A DNA stretch of 9,136 bases from Dehalococcoidales bacterium (GTDB lineage: Bacteria; Chloroflexota; Dehalococcoidia; Dehalococcoidales; UBA3254), in NCBI GenBank assembly GCA_028718465.1, contig JAQULX010000087.1:1-9136 (forward strand), in the 5' to 3' direction. Below, piece by piece: positions 1 to 6,188 of the stretch. The notes under the pieces are model-generated. The model made no database searches. It was given only the letters and a program-made list of their open reading frames with translations, and was not told the origin of the DNA. A program made the position numbers and the translations under genes. Position 1 is the stretch's first letter. Each line of letters opens with the position of its first letter.

Positions 1-684
1 CTGGTGGAGGCGCAAAGAAAAGCGGCAGTACTGAAGCTAATGAAATATACCTGTAAAAATTTTTTCAGGGTCTGCAAGGTAATGGTCATGGAAACAGACC
101 TTAGTCAGGCAGTCAATATGAATCCGGATATATGTACTCCGAATATTACGAACCTTGAACTAAGGATTATCTGCAATGAGGACGAGCTTGAATCATTAGT
201 AAAAGACGGATATGATTTTTCTTTTTATACTGACATCAAAGTCGATAGGAACCGGTTCAGGGCAGGCGCTCATTTGATCACAGTTTTTATTAATAAAGAG
301 CTGGCGTTTAAAGACTGGATAGCCCTCACCAGGGAATCAGCCGTCAAGCTGGGGCCATTTCTCAAATATATCCCGTATAACGGCCAGGCCGTCGGGGCCG
401 CGGCAGAAACCAACCCCCGTTACAGGTGTCTGGGGCTGTTTCATTACGCCACGGCCAATAAAATCAGGCATGCAATGGAAATGGGTAAAACCAGGTTATT
501 GGCTTACGTGGAGTCAGACAACCTGGCCTCCTGTAAAGTCCAGGGAAAAATTGGCTCAGTGATCGCTTATACCGGATTCAGAATCAGGTTGTTCTATTTA
601 TGGGACGTTTTTTATTTACGGCATCCTGCGTTTTTCGCTGAGAAGAAAGATAGAATCGCAACGCAGGTCGGGCTCAAGTCCTGA
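1..684 (+). CDS. GNAT-fold acetyltransferase (5' end possibly cut by window edge)
   Basis: The frame is open from the first base and ends at TGA 682-684, so the true start may lie outside the window; GTG at 4 and ATG at 40 are the internal candidates, and neither has a convincing ribosome binding site. Counting from the GTG, the C-terminal half has the GNAT acetyl-CoA-binding pattern: NPRYRCLGLFHYA at about 137-149, then a helix, then ESDNLASCKVQGKIG at about 170-184, like the usual V-x-x-x-N-x-x-S-x-x-x-x-x-K-x-G end of the fold. By family it should transfer an acyl group from acyl-CoA to an amine. The neighbouring membrane acyltransferase, deacetylase and hexapeptide acetyltransferase suggest a sugar or glycan precursor as substrate, but that is inference. 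It converges on the acyltransferase-3 gene with a 42-bp gap. A FemAB-like role is possible. Family confidence is good, substrate unknown. Confidence 0.7.
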   Translation: MVEAQRKAAVLKLMKYTCKNFFRVCKVMVMETDLSQAVNMNPDICTPNITNLELRIICNEDELESLVKDGYDFSFYTDIKVDRNRFRAGAHLITVFINKELAFKDWIALTRESAVKLGPFLKYIPYNGQAVGAAAETNPRYRCLGLFHYATANKIRHAMEMGKTRLLAYVESDNLASCKVQGKIGSVIAYTGFRIRLFYLWDVFYLRHPAFFAEKKDRIATQVGLKS

Positions 685-694
685 CCGGCATCCC

Positions 695-725
695 GTCATC
701 GAGAAATCATACTATTAAAGATGAC
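695..725. terminator. Possible shared hairpin between convergent genes
   Basis: GTCATC (695-700) and GATGAC (720-725) are perfect 6-bp inverted arms with a 19-base loop, flanked by CCGG at 685-688 and 734-737, which could lengthen the stem imperfectly. It sits in the 42-bp gap between the stop codons of two convergent genes, where a bidirectional terminator is expected. There is no clear T-run on either strand, so this is weak. Confidence 0.25.
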
Positions 726-726
726 T

Positions 727-1728
727 TCAGGGGCCGGATGGCTGAGGCCTTCGCGTCAGGGCATAAAAAGCGTTGTTGATTCTGGTCATTATTTTATTGT
801 AGATGGTCTGAAAGACCGAAAGGGACAACAGCCAGGTGACCAGCACGGCAAATACAAATAGAAAAACCACGTTCCAGTCCGGATAGGCAACGAACGGATT
901 AACCGCGTTTTTAAGTCCATTCAGGAAACCATGTCCCAAGAAAATTATCATACTTCTCTGGCCGACTTTCGTAAGAAAGGTGTTACTTGAAGGCGTAAAC
1001 GCCAGTATCACTACCCCGAATACCGCCGCCAGAATATAATTTACCGCTCTGCCTGCCAGCCCCAGAATCTCCCCACCTGCTGCGTAAGGTTTATTCATGG
1101 TAAACTCAAGAGGCACTATTTTTGTCGCCCATAAAACGACAAAAACCGCCAGACCAAGAAGGAACATAGCTGCCACAGCCGGTTTGTTGAATTGGCGTAT
1201 CCGATTGATATGCATTTCAGTGCAATAGTAGCCGGCCAGGAAAAACCAGCAAAAACTGATTGTACGCGACAGCGCCAGGAATGAATCAACCCGCTGACTG
1301 AAGCCGATGTAGAGTCCTACCACGATCATAATAGGGACTATCCATTTGATTTTAACCAGTTGTCCCATAAATCCGCGGTAAAACGCCAGTACAATCAGGT
1401 ACCAGTAAGCAAACCGCGGGGTTAAAAGGTCGAAGGATTGAATACCGGTTACCGCGTATAAAAGAATAACATATAACGAATCGAAAATAAGATAAGGGAT
1501 AATCAGACTGGTAAAAATGCTGCTTCGGGCTTTCTCGATATTTTTACTGAAGTACCCCGAAACAAAGATGAACAGGGCCATATGAAAGGAATATACCAAA
1601 TCATAAGTAAAGGTCATCACTGTGCTGGCTGCCCTGTAATATTCGAACGCGTGCCCCAGGACAACTGTGAAAATCAGCAGACCTTTAATGTTGTCAAAAT
1701 ATATATTCCTCTTTTGAATCTCTTCCAT
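727..1728 (-). CDS. Membrane acyltransferase, acyltransferase-3 / fucose-4-O-acetylase-like
   Basis: This 333-residue polytopic membrane protein has about ten hydrophobic segments. The N-terminus holds the family signature: YFDNIKGLLIFTVVLGH at residues 10-26, with Lys15 in the usual Arg/Lys position and His26 as the conserved essential histidine. It is followed by FHMALFIFVSGY, equivalent to the F-x-M-P-L-F-F-F-x-S-G motif. Such enzymes move acetyl or other acyl groups across the membrane onto extracytoplasmic sugars, for example O-acetylation of capsule, EPS or O-antigen. Length is typical. ATG at 1728 is chosen because no in-frame ATG, GTG or TTG lies between it and an upstream TAG; its ribosome binding site is weak. 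It is transcribed divergently from the first DUF2341-LamG gene. Glycan O-acetylation fits the cluster, but the exact acceptor cannot be read from sequence. Confidence 0.85.
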   Translation of the reverse strand: MEEIQKRNIYFDNIKGLLIFTVVLGHAFEYYRAASTVMTFTYDLVYSFHMALFIFVSGYFSKNIEKARSSIFTSLIIPYLIFDSLYVILLYAVTGIQSFDLLTPRFAYWYLIVLAFYRGFMGQLVKIKWIVPIMIVVGLYIGFSQRVDSFLALSRTISFCWFFLAGYYCTEMHINRIRQFNKPAVAAMFLLGLAVFVVLWATKIVPLEFTMNKPYAAGGEILGLAGRAVNYILAAVFGVVILAFTPSSNTFLTKVGQRSMIIFLGHGFLNGLKNAVNPFVAYPDWNVVFLFVFAVLVTWLLSLSVFQTIYNKIMTRINNAFYALTRRPQPSGP

Positions 1729-1793
1729 ACGCCTGTCAGCCAGGAATTTGTTACAGTTATGCTTCTACTTATGATAATAATACCGGCTTAACC

Positions 1794-1807
1794 AGGATTT
1801 AAATCCT
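1794..1807. promoter_or_regulatory. Perfect 14-bp palindrome, candidate operator
   Basis: AGGATTTAAATCCT is a perfect palindrome 66 bp upstream of the acyltransferase start codon, in the divergent region. On the minus strand a weak pair, TTAAAT (1802-1797) and TATTAT (1779-1774) with 17 bp between, would place the palindrome over the -35 box. That position suits a dimeric repressor. The palindrome is directly visible; the promoter assignment is tentative. Confidence 0.4.
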
Positions 1808-2008
1808 TTATTTGTACAACAGGATATAAATAAACCGACAGGCGCTATAGGCAATATCATTAGAATAACAGAATTAAAGGACTAATACTTTTTCTAAAAG
1901 ACGAGTACAGAAGACAAAACAAGTGCTTTCACTATACACCAAGCCGTAACTTAAGGTTATTTTCAGGTAAATCCCCCTTTCCTTTACTATTTCTTCCTTA
2001 AGCTAACT

Positions 2009-2054
2009 TTGACCATACTTAACCTGCAATGGTATAAATATCAACCGTATTGAG
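2009..2054 (+). promoter_or_regulatory. Sigma-70 promoter with spacer dyad, copy 1
   Basis: -35 TTGACC (2009-2014) and -10 TATAAA (2033-2038) are separated by 18 bp. Transcription should start near 2045, giving a leader of about 175 bases before the TTG start at 2220. A dyad ACCAT-N12-ATGGT (2012-2016 / 2029-2033) spans the spacer. The whole 46-bp block, including CCGTATTG downstream of -10, recurs at 8022-8067 with 40 of 46 bases identical, so selection or recent duplication extends beyond the core promoter. A dyad in the spacer is reminiscent of MerR-type operators, though those usually have 19-20 bp spacers. Confidence 0.75.
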
Positions 2055-2111
2055 TTAGTATTCGCTATTGGTTCCAGGAGGTATTATACACCATTACGGT
2101 CTGTTTGCACC

Positions 2112-2182
2112 ATTTAACTAAAGAAAAGGGGGAAAACCAGGCTTAAGAAAAATGTTAAATACCATTATTACCGATAACGGTA
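2112..2182 (+). other. Small helices in the 5' leader of the first DUF2341-LamG gene
   Basis: ATTTAAC (2112-2118) can pair with GTTAAAT (2154-2160), enclosing a purine-rich stretch. TACCG-ATAA-CGGTA (2169-2182) forms a 5-bp hairpin 24 bases before the Shine-Dalgarno sequence. Both helices are exact but short and the first is AT-only apart from one pair. I recognise no known riboswitch. The leader has no obvious similarity to the 8058-8336 leader beyond the promoter-proximal block. Confidence 0.3.
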
Positions 2183-2206
2183 GATTGCATATTTTATTCC
2201 AAAATC

Positions 2207-2213
2207 AAGGAGG
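2207..2213 (+). promoter_or_regulatory. Strong RBS that fixes a TTG start
   Basis: AAGGAGG lies 6 bases before TTG at 2220. It decides the unusual start, which is supported by the matching signal peptide and TTG start of the paralogue at 8337. Confidence 0.8.
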
Positions 2214-2219
2214 TTCTGA

Positions 2220-4511
2220 TTGAAAATTAGGAATATTGGATTAGGATTAATCCTGGTATTATCAATTCTCGCGTCCCTGGTCGGGACTATTCGTCCCACC
2301 ACAGTAAGCGCAGCAGGCTGGTTAAGCGGGTGGGCTAACCGCATTAAAATTACCGTAAATCAGACTTATATCGATGCAAATCTCACTAATTTCCCGGTTT
2401 TTATCAATCTTAGCTCATCCTCGGGTCTGAACTCTGCCGACCTTTCTTCAATTCTAACCAATCTCGGAAGCGATGCCAACAGAAAAAAGGTCGCCGTGAC
2501 CACTGCGGACGGCACAACCCAGTGTTATGCCGAAATCGAAACGTGGAATACCGCCAGCAGACAGGCCGCATTGTGGGTCAGGGTCCCTGCAATTTCGGGT
2601 TCGGCGAATACCGACCTGTATCTCTACTTTGATAGAAACCATGCTGATAACAACTCGTACGTAGGAGATAAAGGCTCCAGCGCTGCCAGACAGGTGTGGG
2701 ACAGCAATTACAAGCTGGTCATGCACCTGAACGACGGCAATGATTCAACCCAGTATAACCGGAACGGCTCATACAAAAGCGGGACTCCGCAGGTAACTGA
2801 TGGGGTCGCCGGCGGCAGTTCTTTGCGCTTCAACAGCGGACCATATCTCGAAATACCCAGCACCAACGATTTCTCGGTGGATACTAACGGAGGCAGATTA
2901 CTAATCAGTTTCTGGTTCAGCCCTAACGCCAATCCCATGACCAGTGGGGAATACACCCATTTCATCAGCAAGATCGATGACGGCAAAGGCGAATGGGCTT
3001 TCCGGTATTACAACAATACCGGCAGCGCCAGTCCTCCTTTTAATGCCAGCAACCGCCGAAATGCGATATCGTTCTATTACTGGAATAATAGCGGCGGCCT
3101 GGGATCAGGCGCAAGATGGGACAGAGGACCGCTCCCCGCGAATAGCTGGGCTTATGTTACCGCGGCAGCGGACCTGGTTGGCGATACATTCTACATTTAC
3201 GGCTGGCCGTCTGAGTACAAATCAGGCAAGGTTACAGGTTCGGGCGGCTACTGGAACTTTTCCGGCAGTCCGCAAATCAATCCCAATAACGCCGGCGCCC
3301 CAATACGTTTAGCTTATTGTCCCGGGAGACCGGTAGCAAACTGCCGGATTGATGAGTTCAGAATATCCAACAGTCTACGCTCGGATGCCTGGGTTAAAGC
3401 CGATTATTACACACAAAGCGATAAATTATTAACATTTGGCACCATAGAGTCATCCGGCTCCTCCAGTCCGGCAGCTCCTCCAACCACGACGCAGCCAATC
3501 ACCACTCCTGAGCCAACACCCACTCCTACTCCGGCACCTGCCCCAACCGGCTCCGCCTTTGGCCTGAGCAGCGGCAACATCACCTATGACCAGTTCGGCA
3601 ATGCCTTGCAGGCTATGCGATTCCAGAATACCTGCGGCAGCGGCACTCTCACCAAGCTGGAACTGCTGGTCAATGACTCCACTCCCTCCGGCAGGGTCAG
3701 ACTGGGTGTCTATGCCGATAATAACGGCAAGCCGGGAAACCTGCTCCTGGATGCCGGTGAGGTAAACGTTGACAACGGCTGGGTCTCCGTATCCAAACTG
3801 AAACTGCCGGTAGCTAACGGTCAGTATTACTGGCTAACCTATAACCTCCAGAGCCAGAATGTAATCCGCGGCCAGAGCGGCCAACCGTCCAGCTCTCATT
3901 ACCGGGTCAACGGTCATACTTACGGAGCGTTACCTTCCAGCTTCCCCTCGGGAGCTCTGGTTAATAACAGCCAGTATGTCATACGGGCAACAGTAAGCGC
4001 TGGCCAAACCAATCCTGAGCCCACACCCACTCCTGCTCCGGCGCCTGCCCCAACCACCTCCACCTTTGGCCTGAACAGCGGGGGCAGCACTTATAGCCAG
4101 TTCGGCAATGCCTTGCAGGCTATGCGCTTTCAGAATACCTGCGGCAGCGGCACCCTCACCAAGCTGGAACTGCTGGTCAATGACTCCACCCCCTCCGGCA
4201 GGGTCGGAATGGGTGTCTATGCCGATAATAACGGCAAGCCGGGAAAGCTTCTTCTGAATACCTCCGAAGTCTCCGTGCGCAACGGCTGGGTCTCCGTATC
4301 CAACCTGAAACTGCCGGTAACCAACAACAGCTATTACTGGCTGGCCTATAACCTCCAGAGCACCAACGGCATCGCCTACCGGGGATCCTACTCCAGCGGA
4401 TGTCACTACCGGATTAACAATACTTCTTACGGTACCTGGCCGTCGACCTTTCCCAACAGCGCACTGGCCAACAATAATGCTTATATCATGCGTGCCACCA
4501 TAAACAGATAA
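2220..4511 (+). CDS. Secreted DUF2341-LamG protein with two C-terminal beta-domain repeats
   Basis: This 763-residue exported protein begins at TTG 2220. The signal peptide is about residues 1-31, with a hydrophobic core GLILVLSILASLV and cleavage near VSA/A. DUF2341 follows at about 34-148, with QCYAEIETW and LYLYFDRNHADN as the family signatures. A LamG/concanavalin-A-like domain runs from about 164 to 410 and ends in the typical IDEFRISNSLRSDAW motif. A Pro/Thr linker (411-446) leads to two near-identical units, about 447-599 and 616-763, joined by another Pro-rich linker. Each unit has FGLxSG and GVYADNNGKPG motifs and is Tyr/Asn/Ser-rich, so it is probably a beta-sandwich; the family is unnamed here. 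No membrane anchor, sortase motif or PEP-CTERM is visible. LamG folds often bind carbohydrate, so an extracellular glycan-binding or matrix role is inferred. The shared promoter lies upstream and a hairpin follows. Confidence 0.85.
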   Translation: MKIRNIGLGLILVLSILASLVGTIRPTTVSAAGWLSGWANRIKITVNQTYIDANLTNFPVFINLSSSSGLNSADLSSILTNLGSDANRKKVAVTTADGTTQCYAEIETWNTASRQAALWVRVPAISGSANTDLYLYFDRNHADNNSYVGDKGSSAARQVWDSNYKLVMHLNDGNDSTQYNRNGSYKSGTPQVTDGVAGGSSLRFNSGPYLEIPSTNDFSVDTNGGRLLISFWFSPNANPMTSGEYTHFISKIDDGKGEWAFRYYNNTGSASPPFNASNRRNAISFYYWNNSGGLGSGARWDRGPLPANSWAYVTAAADLVGDTFYIYGWPSEYKSGKVTGSGGYWNFSGSPQINPNNAGAPIRLAYCPGRPVANCRIDEFRISNSLRSDAWVKADYYTQSDKLLTFGTIESSGSSSPAAPPTTTQPITTPEPTPTPTPAPAPTGSAFGLSSGNITYDQFGNALQAMRFQNTCGSGTLTKLELLVNDSTPSGRVRLGVYADNNGKPGNLLLDAGEVNVDNGWVSVSKLKLPVANGQYYWLTYNLQSQNVIRGQSGQPSSSHYRVNGHTYGALPSSFPSGALVNNSQYVIRATVSAGQTNPEPTPTPAPAPAPTTSTFGLNSGGSTYSQFGNALQAMRFQNTCGSGTLTKLELLVNDSTPSGRVGMGVYADNNGKPGKLLLNTSEVSVRNGWVSVSNLKLPVTNNSYYWLAYNLQSTNGIAYRGSYSSGCHYRINNTSYGTWPSTFPNSALANNNAYIMRATINR
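3591..3739 (+). repeat. Intragenic direct repeat, unit A core
   Basis: This 149-bp stretch matches 4098-4246 at 143 of 149 bases, offset exactly 507 bp (169 codons). It encodes the QFGNALQAMRFQNTCGSG to NNGKPGK/N core of the C-terminal domain. Flanking parts of the two domains have diverged much more, so this core reflects recent duplication or gene conversion. Confidence 0.9.
4098..4246 (+). repeat. Intragenic direct repeat, unit B core
   Basis: Second copy of the 149-bp core found at 3591-3739. Differences are six substitutions with no gap. Unit B differs more after the GKPGK segment, and carries an extra Cys (SSGCHYR) absent from unit A. Confidence 0.9.
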
Positions 4512-4530
4512 AACAACAACCAGATATACT

Positions 4531-4571
4531 ATAAGCAATACGCCCCTGAATAACAGGGGCGTATTGCTTAT
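4531..4571 (+). terminator. Perfect 18-bp hairpin after the first DUF2341-LamG gene
   Basis: ATAAGCAATACGCCCCTG (4531-4548) pairs perfectly with 4554-4571 around the loop AATAA. It lies 20 bases after the TAA stop and 49 bases before the next start. The stem is very stable but is followed by GATCTTAAAG, not a T-run. It could be a U-less terminator, a 3'-end stabiliser that sets the expression ratio of two co-transcribed genes, or a REP-like element. Confidence 0.65.
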
Positions 4572-4594
4572 GATCTTAAAGTCCCATAATACTT

Positions 4595-4600
4595 TATAAT
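4595..4600 (+). promoter_or_regulatory. Possible -10 box for the second DUF2341-LamG gene
   Basis: A perfect TATAAT sits 20 bases before the ATG at 4621, but no acceptable -35 lies 16-18 bp upstream and there is no extended -10. Initiation about 7 bases downstream would start right at the ribosome binding site. The gene may instead be read from the promoter at 2009 through the hairpin. Confidence 0.3.
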
Positions 4601-4606
4601 AACATT

Positions 4607-4612
4607 AGGGAG
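4607..4612 (+). promoter_or_regulatory. RBS for the second DUF2341-LamG gene
   Basis: AGGGAG is 8 bases before ATG 4621. A second GGGAG directly abuts the ATG and is too close to serve. Confidence 0.6.
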
Positions 4613-4620
4613 TATGGGAG

Positions 4621-6021
4621 ATGGGAAAACGGTTTATGTTGTTAACGGCATCCCTGATAATTCTCTTTTTCTCTTTTGTTTTCATCGCGCCGATTCATGG
4701 GACAATCCTGCCCGCGGCCTGCTCTTCCGGAGGCAGGGCTGTTACCGGTACCCCCTCTAATGATTTGAGTGCAGCGGCTTCATACTACAGATTTCCGGAC
4801 GATTGGCTTCCGGGCTGGACTAAACGGATCAAGCTAACAATTGAACAGGACAGGATAGACGAGGCACTCACTGATTTTCCAGTCCTAGTCCATATCGGCA
4901 AGTCTTCCGGAATCAATGCGTACGACCTGTCTCTTATCTTCGGTGCGCTTGATAGTGATGATAAAAGAGGAAAGATCGCCGTAACTACATCGGACGGGAA
5001 GAGCCAGTGTTACGCTGAGATCGAAGAATGGAACTCTTCAAATCGGGAAGCCTGGATATGGGTCAAAGTCCCTTATATAGACAGCCAGATAAATACAGAC
5101 CTCTACCTCTACTTTGACAAGGACGCCGCCGATAATATCAGCTACATCGGAGATACCGGCACAGAAGCAGCGCAGTATGTCTGGGACAACGCCTTTATCA
5201 TGGTGCAGCATCTCAGTGTGGATGGGCGCGGAGCGGCCGGTGAGTTCAAGGACTCCACCAGGAGGCGCACCGACGGTACCGGAGGATATGTACCGTATGC
5301 TCCGCCGCAGAGAACGAGCGGGAAAATCGGCAGCGGGCAGTATTTTAACGGAATTAACAACTATATCGAAATACCTGATAATGACAGCCTGTCCATAGAC
5401 ACCACGGGCTATCTCACTATCAGCGGATGGATAAGCCCGGCAGCGCTTAATTTCACCAATTCCAGCGAATATGTTCGCTGGATGGGGAAGGGCGTGCAGG
5501 GAGAAGCTGAATATCATCTCCGGATGTATAACCAGAACACCAGCGCTACCGGCAGCGGTGAGCCCAGAACAAACTGGATAAGCTTTTATGTATTCAACCC
5601 TAAAGGCGGGCTGGGCGCGGGGGGCGGGGGTTCGGTCGGACATGCTCTGACACCAAATGAATGGATCTATTTTTCGGCTTCCTCCGACATGGTAAAAAGC
5701 TATATGGGATTTAACGGCCAACCAACCAGCCTGGCAGACCTGTGGAAGAATTTTAAAATTCGATACGTTAACGGCTCCGGCCCCCTCCGGGTCGGAACTA
5801 CCTTCTTCGACACGAATGAATGGTGGTACGGCCGCATGGATGAAATCCGCATATCCGATGTGCAAAGGTCAGACGCGTGGAACAGAGCCAGCTACTATTC
5901 GGAAAGCGATAACCTGCTGTATTATTCCGAACCAACTACACTGTATCCGGTCGGACTTCCCATGGCGAGAGTCCTGTTCAATCAGAGCTGGCAAATTGAA
6001 ACGTCTTTGCCGTCAGGATAA
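4621..6021 (+). CDS. Secreted DUF2341-LamG protein, short form
   Basis: This 466-residue exported protein starts at ATG 4621. The N-terminus is Lys/Arg-positive and has a hydrophobic core at about residues 6-25, a typical secretion signal; Cys34 in LPAAC only loosely resembles a lipobox. DUF2341 spans about 61-178, with W-x-x-x-W-T-K-R, QCYAEIEEW and LYLYFDKDAADN. A LamG-like domain spans about 191-437 and ends in MDEIRISDVQRSDAW. A 29-residue tail closes the protein, with none of the linker and repeat units seen in the upstream paralogue. The mature part has one conserved Cys, in QCYAEI, as in both other paralogues. It has no copy of the shared promoter block. Lying same-strand and 109 bp behind the upstream paralogue, it may be co-transcribed. 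Glycan binding is inferred from the fold; no catalytic residues are evident. Confidence 0.85.
   Translation: MGKRFMLLTASLIILFFSFVFIAPIHGTILPAACSSGGRAVTGTPSNDLSAAASYYRFPDDWLPGWTKRIKLTIEQDRIDEALTDFPVLVHIGKSSGINAYDLSLIFGALDSDDKRGKIAVTTSDGKSQCYAEIEEWNSSNREAWIWVKVPYIDSQINTDLYLYFDKDAADNISYIGDTGTEAAQYVWDNAFIMVQHLSVDGRGAAGEFKDSTRRRTDGTGGYVPYAPPQRTSGKIGSGQYFNGINNYIEIPDNDSLSIDTTGYLTISGWISPAALNFTNSSEYVRWMGKGVQGEAEYHLRMYNQNTSATGSGEPRTNWISFYVFNPKGGLGAGGGGSVGHALTPNEWIYFSASSDMVKSYMGFNGQPTSLADLWKNFKIRYVNGSGPLRVGTTFFDTNEWWYGRMDEIRISDVQRSDAWNRASYYSESDNLLYYSEPTTLYPVGLPMARVLFNQSWQIETSLPSG
5608..5630 (+). other. Putative G-quadruplex motif on the coding strand
   Basis: Four G-runs occur in 23 bases: 5608-5610, 5613-5615, 5619-5624 and 5626-5630, with loops of 2, 3 and 1 bases. 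This fits the G3+N1-7 pattern. It encodes the Gly-rich turn GLGAGGGG in the LamG domain, where the first paralogue has GLGSGARWDRG. The motif is visible; folding in mRNA is a prediction. Confidence 0.5.
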
Positions 6022-6035
6022 GAGTCCTTCTTTCC

Positions 6036-6160
6036 ATGCCGACTTAAGCCGGCATCCGGGAAGAGATGATAGACGGTTTTCATCCTGGAGCCATCCGCAG
6101 AAGAATGAGGTATCCGAAGATGGAATGTCCGCATTCCAGCCAGGGCCAGAATAGCCCTGG
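6036..6160. terminator. Three consecutive hairpins between convergent genes
   Basis: Three perfect short stems lie in the 167-bp gap between the second DUF2341-LamG gene and the convergent deacetylase. They are ATGCCG/CGGCAT (6036-6041/6050-6055), TGGAAT/ATTCCA (6121-6126/6133-6138) and CCAGGGC/GCCCTGG (6140-6146/6154-6160). None has a clean T-tract on either strand. They probably act together as a bidirectional 3'-end or terminator region. The first resembles REP-type palindromes (GCCG-core followed by ATCCGG). Confidence 0.45.
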
Positions 6161-6188
6161 AGAAAGAAAAGTCCGGTATGAATTATTT

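Larger units (their letters stand above)
1729..2219. other. 491-bp divergent intergenic region
   Basis: No credible gene is seen here. The region separates the minus-strand acyltransferase from the plus-strand secreted protein. It contains a perfect 14-bp palindrome near the acyltransferase, a smaller dyad TAAC-TTAAG-GTTA (1947-1959), the shared sigma-70 promoter block at 2009-2054 and a leader of about 175 bases with two small helices. CTTAACC recurs near 1787 and within the promoter at 2018-2024. These motifs suggest regulated divergent transcription. Confidence 0.6.

Noticed and set aside
1582..1791. 69-codon plus-strand open frame across the start of the acyltransferase gene
   Set aside because: It is antisense to the conserved N-terminal motif of the acyltransferase and has no domain or RBS.
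3930..4538. 202-codon minus-strand open frame within the first DUF2341-LamG gene
   Set aside because: It is fully antisense to a well-supported secreted protein, and its low-complexity Gly/Val/Ala-rich sequence reflects the C-ending codons of the repeats.
4708..4722. LPAAC as a lipoprotein box in the second DUF2341-LamG protein
   Set aside because: Pro at -3 is not allowed in the usual lipobox, and the Cys lies well past the hydrophobic core, so an ordinary signal peptidase I site is more likely.
5038..5865. 275-codon minus-strand open frame within the second DUF2341-LamG gene
   Set aside because: Antisense to clear DUF2341 and LamG motifs, no recognisable domain, and no ribosome binding site.
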